Assembly (NCBI GenBank): GCA_947475715.1 | Contig: CANJNY010000033.1 | Location: 1-42,869, forward strand | Origin: Prolixibacteraceae bacterium | Lineage (GTDB): Bacteria > Bacteroidota > Bacteroidia > Bacteroidales > Prolixibacteraceae | Direction: 5' to 3' | Length of the DNA stretch: 42,869 nt | Part shown: positions 33,956 to 40,331 of the stretch, piece after piece | Layout of the letters: the number at the start of each line of letters is the position of its first letter | Position numbering within the stretch: position 1 is the stretch's first letter | Position numbers and translations under genes: made by a program | Notes under the pieces: model-generated | The model's database searches: none | The model's input: only the letters and a program-made list of their open reading frames with translations | What the model was told of the DNA's origin: nothing

Positions 33956-34381
33956 TTATAATAATTCGCCTTCGTCGAAATTTCGTCTTTCAGTGACATT
34001 TCCTTCGGCATCGGTAATAAATATATGTCTTACCTGGAAATGGTCACGGATAATAAATTCATAGCTGGCAGAACTATCAGATTTCTCTATAAAGATTGAA
34101 CTCATAATCTGACCGAATGTCTCCAGCTTTTCACGAATAGCAGGGTTTAGCATTTCTATTTTATAATTGGTCTCCGTTTTAAGCCATTTTCCCGATTTTT
34201 CGAATAAGGCGATCTGTTCAATCCCGTTTATCCGGAATATAACTTCGAAGTGGTGATCCTTCTCTTTGGACCACTCTATATTTGTAGCTTCAGGAAATAA
34301 AATACCAAATGATTTCAGCAGTGGTTGTCCGGGGGTATTGGGATTAATCCGAAATAGGTATTTTAGGATAAAATCTTTCAT
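33956..34381 (-). CDS. PepSY-like small protein encoded after an ECF sigma factor
   Basis: The 141-residue protein has no clear signal peptide or membrane helix. It contains two repeats of a PepSY-like pattern: FPEATNIEWSKEKDHHFEVI then GIEQIALFEKSGKWLKTET, and a second half SASYEFIIRDHFQVRHIFIT then DAEGNVTERRNF. This alternation of an acidic-aromatic strand and a ...DxxGxxxxxR end is found in Bacteroidota PepSY-like domain proteins, which are usually periplasmic. It lies 57 nt after a sigma gene on the same strand, so it may modulate that sigma factor or be its target, although it lacks the membrane anchor of a standard anti-sigma factor. Confidence 0.6.
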   Translation of the reverse strand: MKDFILKYLFRINPNTPGQPLLKSFGILFPEATNIEWSKEKDHHFEVIFRINGIEQIALFEKSGKWLKTETNYKIEMLNPAIREKLETFGQIMSSIFIEKSDSSASYEFIIRDHFQVRHIFITDAEGNVTERRNFDEGELL

Positions 34382-34438
34382 GGAATAGTTTTTTGTTTAA
34401 GACGGAGAATTTCGTAAAAGTCACATTTAAAAGGAGAA

Positions 34439-35005
34439 CTATCCATGATTATAGTGTTCCTTATAGAGGAATGCCACCCTGTCTCTGGCGCGCTTCAGTC
34501 TCATCTTGGTTGCACTTTCACTGATTTTTAAAGCGGTTTGAATATAAGCGATCGGTACATTATCGATATAATGCATGGTAAGGAGTGCTTTTTCTTCGGG
34601 ATGGATAAACTCAAGAATTTTCATAAGCCGTTCGCTGTTGATCTCCTTTTCATTCAATTCATCAATAACATCGGGAAGTTCGTGTGAACTATTCCAGTCG
34701 GGATAATTCATTTTCTTTTTGGTACGCAGATACTCTATACAATTATTATAAGTGATTGCATAAAGCCAGGTAGAGAAGTTGGCTTCGCCTCTAAAATCGG
34801 TCAGCCGTTCAAAGACTTTGCAAAAAATATCCTGTACGAATTCCTGTGCAAGTGTTTTATCTTTAAGTAAAGAGTAACATTTGTCGTAAACCTTATCAGA
34901 ATAGCGCTTATAGAGCACTTCAAAAAGGTTTGTATTGTGCTCTTGTTTAATAAGTCTGATGATTTCTTTATCTGAATAATCCTTTACAGAATTTTTTATT
35001 GCCAT
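34439..35005 (-). CDS. ECF-type RNA polymerase sigma factor
   Basis: The 188-residue protein has region 2 (LAQEFVQDIFCKVFERLTDF, then NFSTWLYAITYNNCIEYLRT) and region 4 (IHPEEKALLTMHYIDNVPIA, then YIQTALKISESATKMRLKRA). It is divergently transcribed from the abundant-type lipoprotein gene at 35172, with a 166-nt shared promoter region, and is followed by the PepSY-like gene. The placement raises the possibility that it responds to envelope state and controls the lipoprotein/L,D-transpeptidase cluster. That link is inference. Confidence 0.92.
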   Translation of the reverse strand: MAIKNSVKDYSDKEIIRLIKQEHNTNLFEVLYKRYSDKVYDKCYSLLKDKTLAQEFVQDIFCKVFERLTDFRGEANFSTWLYAITYNNCIEYLRTKKKMNYPDWNSSHELPDVIDELNEKEINSERLMKILEFIHPEEKALLTMHYIDNVPIAYIQTALKISESATKMRLKRARDRVAFLYKEHYNHG

Positions 35006-35058
35006 CTTTTATAAACGATAAAACATTAAAAATTAAGATTTTATATTAATTGACAGGT

Positions 35059-35066
35059 CAAAATTA
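35059..35066 (-). promoter_or_regulatory. Candidate -7 box for the sigma gene
   Basis: TAATTTTG on the minus strand matches TAnnTTTG, 54 nt before the sigma ATG. A poly-T stretch precedes it. No clear -7 box was found for the divergent lipoprotein gene, which may use another sigma factor. Confidence 0.4.
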
Positions 35067-35171
35067 AAAAAAAAAACTGAAATTATTGTGACCTCTACAC
35101 AGGTTTGCGTCTAAACAGTATATTTTTAAGAATTGAAAAACATTTATTACTTTAAATTTATCTTCAAAATT

Positions 35172-35789
35172 ATGAAAAAGGGATTATTAAAACTGGTTGC
35201 TTTTAGTGTTTTAGTTGTAACATTGGCTTCATGTGCCAAAGCTCCACAGGCTGAAATTGATGCTGCTAACGTAGCTATCGAAGCTGCTAAAACTGCAGGT
35301 GCTGATCGTTATGTACCTGAATCTTTCAATGCTGCTTCTGAAGCGTTAAAAACTGCTGTAACTGCAGTTGAAGAGCAGAATTCAAAATTTGCATTATTCC
35401 GTAACTATGATGCAGCTAAGACTACTCTTGCTTCTGTTAACACTCTTGCAGCTAAAGCTGTTGAAGAAACAACTGCAAAGAAAGAAGCTTTGAAAGCTGA
35501 AGTTACTGCTTCTTTAACCGAGATTGCAACTATCATCGCTGCTAACAAAGAATTGCTTGCTAAAGCCCCTAAGGGTAAAGAAGGCAAAGCTGCTGTTGAA
35601 GCTATTGGTCAGGAAATTGCTGCTGTTGAAACTGTAAGCACTGAAGTTACTGCTGGTCTTACCAACAACGAAGACATCTTGACACTTTCTGGCAAAATCA
35701 AACCAGCTGTTGAAAAAGCAAAAGCTATCAGCGCTGAATTGACCGAAGTTATCGACAAAGCAAAATCAAAGGGTGGCAAAAAAAAATAA
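35172..35789 (+). CDS. Alanine-rich lipoprotein with DUF4398-like module and C-terminal lysines
   Basis: The ATG at 35172 gives 205 residues. Residues 1-20 are a lipoprotein signal (VVTLASC with lipidated Cys21), so the mature protein is anchored to a membrane by its N-terminus. The rest is nearly all helical, Ala/Glu/Lys/Thr-rich and Cys-free, and ends IDKAKSKGGKKK. Residues 31-90 resemble DUF4398-type modules and align without gaps with residues 41-100 of the L,D-transpeptidase encoded next (shared ADxYxPE, QNxK, RNYxxAK). Codon use is strongly biased (Ala mostly GCT), as in abundant proteins, and a strong terminator follows. By analogy with the Braun lipoprotein, whose terminal Lys is joined to peptidoglycan by L,D-transpeptidases, this may be a structural envelope tether. 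That is inference. Confidence 0.8.
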   Translation: MKKGLLKLVAFSVLVVTLASCAKAPQAEIDAANVAIEAAKTAGADRYVPESFNAASEALKTAVTAVEEQNSKFALFRNYDAAKTTLASVNTLAAKAVEETTAKKEALKAEVTASLTEIATIIAANKELLAKAPKGKEGKAAVEAIGQEIAAVETVSTEVTAGLTNNEDILTLSGKIKPAVEKAKAISAELTEVIDKAKSKGGKKK

Positions 35790-35822
35790 GAAATAATATT
35801 TCTTAAACTTTAAAAAAAGATA

Positions 35823-35854
35823 AACCCCCGGAAGTTTTTCCGGGGGTTCTTTTT
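35823..35854 (+). terminator. Strong intrinsic terminator after the lipoprotein gene
   Basis: AACCCCCGGAA and TTCCGGGGGTT form a perfect 11-bp stem with a GTTT loop, followed by CTTTTT. It isolates the lipoprotein transcript from the downstream transpeptidase operon. Confidence 0.93.
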
Positions 35855-35963
35855 GAAATTAATTTTGGGAATTTCCCGATAATTTAATCCAAAGCAATCA
35901 TATTTTTCGGTTCCTTTGTGAACTGCAATGTAGCTTAGAATTTTAGGAATTTATCTTGTACGA

Positions 35964-37079
35964 ATGAAACTTGGTTGGAAAAAGAGATTATTTATTAGTG
36001 TTGGAATTTTAGGTTCAATTTTTATAATCGTCTATATGGTGTTGATCTTGACAATGGACAAGCCACCCTTAGCCGAATTTAAAACTTGTCAACAGGTCCT
36101 GGCCAAAGCCAAACGAGCCAATGCAGATGTCTATTCTCCCGAATATTACAGTGCTGCAGACCGGAAGTATCAGGCGGCCCTCATTGAATGGAAGATTCAA
36201 AATGAGAAGATTTTCTTTCAAAGAAATTATACAAAGGCTAAAGAGCAGATCCTTATAGCCACTTTAAAGGCTGAAGAAGCGAATGCCTCATCAGGTGTAA
36301 ATAGGAATTCATTAAAGATGAAATATTTGCAGGAGGTTGAGCTGTTGAAGCTGAAACTTGATAATTACCATGATGTGTTTATTCACCTACCCCTTAAGGT
36401 GAATGTCCGAAAGAATTATGAGTTTGGAAAACTCTCCCTTGAGCAGGGACTAAATGCTTTTAGTAGCGGAGATATCATGCAGGCTACAAAAAGATTAAAT
36501 GAAGGAAAGCTTAAAATTGGTATCGCCGATAAAGAGGTTAATGCACTATTAAAAGAGTATTTCGGCAATTTTTCGAAATGGCAAAATTGGTGTTCGGCTA
36601 CAATTCGAATGTCGGAACAAAATAACGGATATGCTTTCATTGTTGATAAATTAAAACATAAGGGGTATCTCTATTTTAAGGGCAAATTAAACAAAGAGTT
36701 TGATGTCGAATTTGGCAGAAACTGGATAGGTAACAAATATTATGCCGGGGATAAGGCAACTCCTGAAGGTTTGTACCGGGTAATTAAGAAAAAAGGTAGT
36801 GGTGATTCAAAATATTACAAAGCATTGCTGATAAATTATCCCAATGATGAAGATTATGCTTCATTTAACAGCAAAAAAAGACAGGGACTTATTTCAAAAA
36901 ATAGCCGGATTGGAGGTTTAATAGAGATACATGGAGATGGCGGAAAAGGGGCTGACTGGACCAGCGGTTGTATTGCACTCTCAAATTCAGAGATGGATGA
37001 ACTGTTTAGTATAACCCCCATAGGTACTCCGGTAACAATCATTGGTTCAAGGGTTTCGCTTGCTGAATTACTAAATTAA
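35964..37079 (+). CDS. Membrane-anchored L,D-transpeptidase with lipoprotein-like N-terminal module
   Basis: The 371-residue protein has a membrane anchor (LFISVGILGSIFIIVYMVLI, about 9-28) and a helical module (about 37-205) homologous to the lipoprotein encoded upstream. A C-terminal YkuD domain (about 225-365) carries the catalytic motif with His323 (EIHGDGG) and Cys336 (DWTSGCIALSN). L,D-transpeptidases join stem peptides of peptidoglycan or attach lipoproteins to diaminopimelate, outside the inner membrane. The TPEGLYRV segment before the motif is typical of the family. This gene heads an operon with a second transpeptidase (11-nt gap) and a single-span protein (10-nt gap). The shared module suggests that the enzyme recognises or co-assembles with the lipoprotein. 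Confidence 0.9.
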   Translation: MKLGWKKRLFISVGILGSIFIIVYMVLILTMDKPPLAEFKTCQQVLAKAKRANADVYSPEYYSAADRKYQAALIEWKIQNEKIFFQRNYTKAKEQILIATLKAEEANASSGVNRNSLKMKYLQEVELLKLKLDNYHDVFIHLPLKVNVRKNYEFGKLSLEQGLNAFSSGDIMQATKRLNEGKLKIGIADKEVNALLKEYFGNFSKWQNWCSATIRMSEQNNGYAFIVDKLKHKGYLYFKGKLNKEFDVEFGRNWIGNKYYAGDKATPEGLYRVIKKKGSGDSKYYKALLINYPNDEDYASFNSKKRQGLISKNSRIGGLIEIHGDGGKGADWTSGCIALSNSEMDELFSITPIGTPVTIIGSRVSLAELLN

Positions 37080-37090
37080 ATTTCAAAATA

Positions 37091-37786
37091 ATGGAGATTG
37101 AACAAAAACAAAATAGGGGATTCCTTAATACTGTTAAATGGATCATTCCGGTATCGCTTCTCTCTTTATCGGTTTTGATGATTATTTTTAATCCCGATTT
37201 TCAGGATAGTGCCTTTAAGGTAAAGAGCAAGTTCTCAACTCCCCCGGCTTATGTTGGAAAATCCGGGGATGCAATCGAAAGACTCGCAGTTCGATCGGCC
37301 AGGAATATCAGTGTAATTGAAGAAAAGCTGAACACGTTAAAGCCTGTAAAGCCCTATATTGTGGTTAATACATCCGAAAATCGTTTTTCACTTCGAAATA
37401 TCGACGGTGATACCATACGCACAGGAGTTTGTTCTACTGGTAAAAATGAATTGCTGATCGCGGGTAATAAACGAATTATCTTTAAAACCCCAAAAGGGAT
37501 CTTCACGGTAAGAAATAAACAGCAAAATCGTCCCTGGATTAAACCTGACTGGGCATTCATTGAAGATGGATTACCGATCCCTTCTGCCAGATCCGCTGAA
37601 CGGATAGATTACAGTACGTTAGGCGATTATGCCCTTGAGATTGGGAACGGTTATATGCTCCATGGTACTCTTTATCAACGATTTCTTGGGCTTCCAGTTA
37701 CTCATGGTTGTGTTCGGCTTGGAGATAAAGATCTCGAAGTGGTCTATAATACGTTGAGCAAAGGTTCGAAAGTGTATATTTATTAA
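37091..37786 (+). CDS. Second L,D-transpeptidase (YkuD domain)
   Basis: The 231-residue protein has an N-terminal membrane anchor (WIIPVSLLSLSVLMIIF, about 17-33) and a YkuD catalytic domain (about 95-231). The domain starts IVVNTSENRFSLRNIDGDTI, continues with KTPKGIFTVRNK, and has His191 (MLHGTLYQ) and the catalytic THGCVRL with His205 and Cys207. This is a classic compact L,D-transpeptidase, different from the upstream paralogue, which has an SGCIAL motif and a large extra module. Two enzymes in one operon could divide the work between cross-linking and protein attachment. It lies between the first transpeptidase and a membrane protein gene. Confidence 0.92.
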   Translation: MEIEQKQNRGFLNTVKWIIPVSLLSLSVLMIIFNPDFQDSAFKVKSKFSTPPAYVGKSGDAIERLAVRSARNISVIEEKLNTLKPVKPYIVVNTSENRFSLRNIDGDTIRTGVCSTGKNELLIAGNKRIIFKTPKGIFTVRNKQQNRPWIKPDWAFIEDGLPIPSARSAERIDYSTLGDYALEIGNGYMLHGTLYQRFLGLPVTHGCVRLGDKDLEVVYNTLSKGSKVYIY

Positions 37787-37796
37787 CGATTTAAAA

Positions 37797-38669
37797 ATGA
37801 AAAATAAAATAGCATTTTGGATCATTACGTTGATTCTTATCATGTTGGTTGTCTTTATATCCGTAGTCACTGTTATTCAACCGGTATTTACCAAAAATTC
37901 GCTTCCTAAGGCAGTCGTCCGGAGTTCTGATCAAAAGGAAAAGGTCGCTAAAGATAAGCAGGCTAAAGCAGATAAGGATAAAGTGGCAAAAGCAGACGTT
38001 ATTAATTCGTCAGATGACACGGTCTCCTCCTCTGATGGGTCAACCACTTCTAATTTAAATATAAATAAGCTGGTTGAACTCAGGCGAAAGGAGATATTAT
38101 TTCATTCCCGGTTTGAACTGGCAAGTGACGATTCTACCTATTTGATCCTTGATTTAATCAATAATACGGCTGTTCTGGAATTAAAGGGAATTGTGCTGCA
38201 TGAATGTAAAATTATACATTCGGAAGTGAGTAATTCATTTAAAAGTTATCCAATCGATGCATTACTGAATTGGATGTCTGAGCCATTTGTATTAAAGAAT
38301 GTAGAGTCTACAATACCAAAGATTACTTTTATCGAAAAAATAGCGCCCAAAGATACGCTGGAGGCCAATAAAATGGTAACTGAGCCTAAGGAGATAAAAC
38401 TGGAAGATGTATTTATCGTAATGGATTTTGAGCGCAACTTAAGAGTGGTTATTTCTCAGAGCGAAGAACCTGATCCTGATGGTAAGAAGATTATTACTAA
38501 TCTTAGACGGAAATATGATAAAATAGAGATTTCAAGATCAATAAAGGCATTGACTAAATTTAACCGTGAGCCTGTCAAACCACAAATTGAGATTGTTCTT
38601 TCAAAATCGAATGCAACTATTCTGTATAAAGCACTTCCTTTCAATCCCAGGATGATATTGCGTTTGTAA
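37797..38669 (+). CDS. Single-span membrane protein of unknown function in the transpeptidase operon
   Basis: The 290-residue product has one N-terminal membrane helix (IAFWIITLILIMLVVFISVV, about 5-24). A linker rich in Lys, Ala and Asp follows (residues about 46-67, for example KDKQAKADKDKVAKAD), then a Ser/Thr-rich stretch and a soluble domain from about 90 on that I do not recognise (ILFHSRFELASDDSTYLILD, later KLEDVFIVMDFERNLRVVIS). The Lys/Ala linker resembles periplasm-spanning linkers of proteins that contact peptidoglycan. Its gene is 10 nt after the second transpeptidase gene and is followed by a good terminator, so the three are one operon. I suggest a scaffold or regulator of the transpeptidases, without direct evidence. 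Confidence 0.7.
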   Translation: MKNKIAFWIITLILIMLVVFISVVTVIQPVFTKNSLPKAVVRSSDQKEKVAKDKQAKADKDKVAKADVINSSDDTVSSSDGSTTSNLNINKLVELRRKEILFHSRFELASDDSTYLILDLINNTAVLELKGIVLHECKIIHSEVSNSFKSYPIDALLNWMSEPFVLKNVESTIPKITFIEKIAPKDTLEANKMVTEPKEIKLEDVFIVMDFERNLRVVISQSEEPDPDGKKIITNLRRKYDKIEISRSIKALTKFNREPVKPQIEIVLSKSNATILYKALPFNPRMILRL

Positions 38670-38687
38670 AGATTTTAATTTGACTCC

Positions 38688-38735
38688 AAAAAAGGTTAAA
38701 GTCTCATTTCAGTAATGGTACTTTAACCTTTTTTT
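38688..38735 (+). terminator. Terminator of the L,D-transpeptidase operon
   Basis: AAAAAAGGTTAAAGT and ACTTTAACCTTTTTT form a 15-bp stem with a 17-nt loop, ending in a T-run. It lies 19 nt after the stop at 38669 and is symmetrical enough to work on both strands. Confidence 0.88.
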
Positions 38736-38748
38736 ATAAGCTCTGCTT

Positions 38749-38940
38749 CTAAAAACCAGTCCCCTTACCCCCCCTATATATTTTTCCGATATATCCATCG
38801 CGTAATAGCTGGATGGCTTCCCGAATGGCCACTGAGCTGCGAAGCTGTACACCATGTTGAACAATCCGGTCATATTTATGAGCTGCTTCTACCATTTTTC
38901 GACCTTTCCATATATTATGAGACCCCGGTTTTTCGACATA
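38749..38940 (-). pseudogene. Relic of a Gfo/Idh/MocA-family oxidoreductase
   Basis: One open minus-strand stretch of 63 codons reads YVEKPGSHNIWKGRKMVEAA, then HKYDRIVQHGVQLRSSVAIR and EAIQLLRDGYIGKIYRGGKG, ending in TAG at 38751-38749. EKPGSHN, the VEAA helix, VQHGVQLRSS and DGYIGKIY are the consecutive landmarks of the middle of Bacteroidota Gfo/Idh/MocA NAD-dependent oxidoreductases, covering about residues 115-180 of a protein of roughly 450. The Rossmann part upstream and the rest of the protein are absent, so this is a decayed fragment and not a gene. It stands between the transpeptidase operon and a sugar-epimerase gene, which may point to a lost sugar-catabolism locus. Confidence 0.75.
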
Positions 38941-38998
38941 AACGTCTTAGTTAATATTCCTTTATATTATTAGGGTAAGAGCAATAAAATTTATTGAC

Positions 38999-39006
38999 TA
39001 CCTTTG
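38999..39006 (+). promoter_or_regulatory. Candidate -7 box upstream of the aldose epimerase gene
   Basis: TACCTTTG matches TAnnTTTG. It would give a leader of nearly 190 nt before the ATG at 39201; small inverted repeats such as TGATTATAATCA lie within that leader. Confidence 0.35.
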
Positions 39007-39200
39007 TATGCGTTGTAATTTTAGAATTAGATTCTATTAAATTTAATTCATTGAAGTTTTCGCACAGATATATTTAATTTATCCTGATTATAATCAGATT
39101 CCTGATACGTTTGGAACTCTCATTGATTGATATATCCTCCTTTGTGAGCTTTGGCTCAAAAGGATTTCATTTGAACTTAATAAATAGAAACCTGATACCC

Positions 39201-40325
39201 ATGAGAATATTAACCCTTTCCCTGCTGATCCTTTTGACATTGGGATCCTGTAACGAGAAGAAATTAAAATCTGCAATTTTACCTGAGTCATTTTCTAAAA
39301 CAATTGATGGTAAACAGATTAGATTATTTACCCTTGTCAATAAAAACGGACTGGAGATGTCAGTAACCAACTATGGCGGGCGCATTGTGTCGTTGATGGT
39401 CCCTGACCGAAGTGGAAAATTAGAGGATGTCGTGTTGGGCTATGATAATATTGATGGCTATCTCAGTGCAAATGAACAGTATTTTGGTGCTGCAATTGGA
39501 AGATACGGGAATCGAATTGCAAAGGGGATATTTAAATTGGATAATCTTGAGTATAAACTAGCCATAAATAATACCCCCAATAGCCTTCATGGCGGTGTTA
39601 AGGGATTTTCATCCAAAATATGGGAAGCCACGCAAAATAGTGATAATGAATTGGAATTTACCATGGTGTCTCCTGATATGGAGGAAGGGTATCCCGGAGC
39701 ATTAAAGGTTATGATGATCTACCGTCTGACTGATAAAAATGAAGTGGCCATCTTTTATTCCGCGAGCACCACCAAAACAACGGTGCTTAATCTTACCAAT
39801 CATAGTTATTTTAATCTTCATGGAGCCGGTAATGGGGATATTCTCGATCATGTTTTATGGCTAAATGCTGATAAATATACTCCGGTAGATGCCTCTCTGA
39901 TTCCAACAGGAAACCTGGAACCGGTTAAAGGCACACCTTTCGATTTTACCACTTCAATTTCAGTGGGTGCAAGGATTAATGAAAAGCATGAGCAACTGGC
40001 ATTTGGTTTAGGATATGACCATAATTTCGTACTCAATAAAAATGAGGGTGAAAAGGTCTCCCTGGCTGCCTCTGTGTACGATCCGTTAAGTGGTCGGTTT
40101 ATGGAAGTTTTTACTAATGAACCAGGAATACAGTTTTATTGCGGAAATTTTTTGAAAGGTAAAGAGGTTGGCAAAAAACAGAAGCGCTATAATTTCAGAT
40201 CAGCACTATGTTTAGAAACTCAACATTTTCCGGATTCACCAAATCACTCCGAATTTCCATCAGTAGTCTTAAAATCAGGAGAGATTTATTCTTCTGCCTG
40301 TCTTTACCGGTTTTCAGTAAAGTAA
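39201..40325 (+). CDS. galM: Aldose 1-epimerase (galactose mutarotase), lipoprotein
   Basis: From the ATG at 39201 the protein has 374 residues with a lipoprotein signal (LILLTLGSC, lipidation at Cys17), so it acts outside the cytoplasm. The mutarotase fold is clear: TNYGGRIVSLMVPDRSGKLE, the GRYGNRIAKG loop, NSLHGGVKGFSSKIW, the catalytic-His region LNLTNHSYFNLHG, and the catalytic-Glu region CLETQHFPDSPNH near residue 340. It interconverts alpha and beta anomers of free sugars. Longer starts at 39111 are rejected because MRILTLSLLILLTLGSC is a normal lipoprotein leader. The next gene begins 6 nt after the stop, so the two may be cotranscribed. Confidence 0.94.
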   Translation: MRILTLSLLILLTLGSCNEKKLKSAILPESFSKTIDGKQIRLFTLVNKNGLEMSVTNYGGRIVSLMVPDRSGKLEDVVLGYDNIDGYLSANEQYFGAAIGRYGNRIAKGIFKLDNLEYKLAINNTPNSLHGGVKGFSSKIWEATQNSDNELEFTMVSPDMEEGYPGALKVMMIYRLTDKNEVAIFYSASTTKTTVLNLTNHSYFNLHGAGNGDILDHVLWLNADKYTPVDASLIPTGNLEPVKGTPFDFTTSISVGARINEKHEQLAFGLGYDHNFVLNKNEGEKVSLAASVYDPLSGRFMEVFTNEPGIQFYCGNFLKGKEVGKKQKRYNFRSALCLETQHFPDSPNHSEFPSVVLKSGEIYSSACLYRFSVK

Positions 40326-40331
40326 TTTTCA

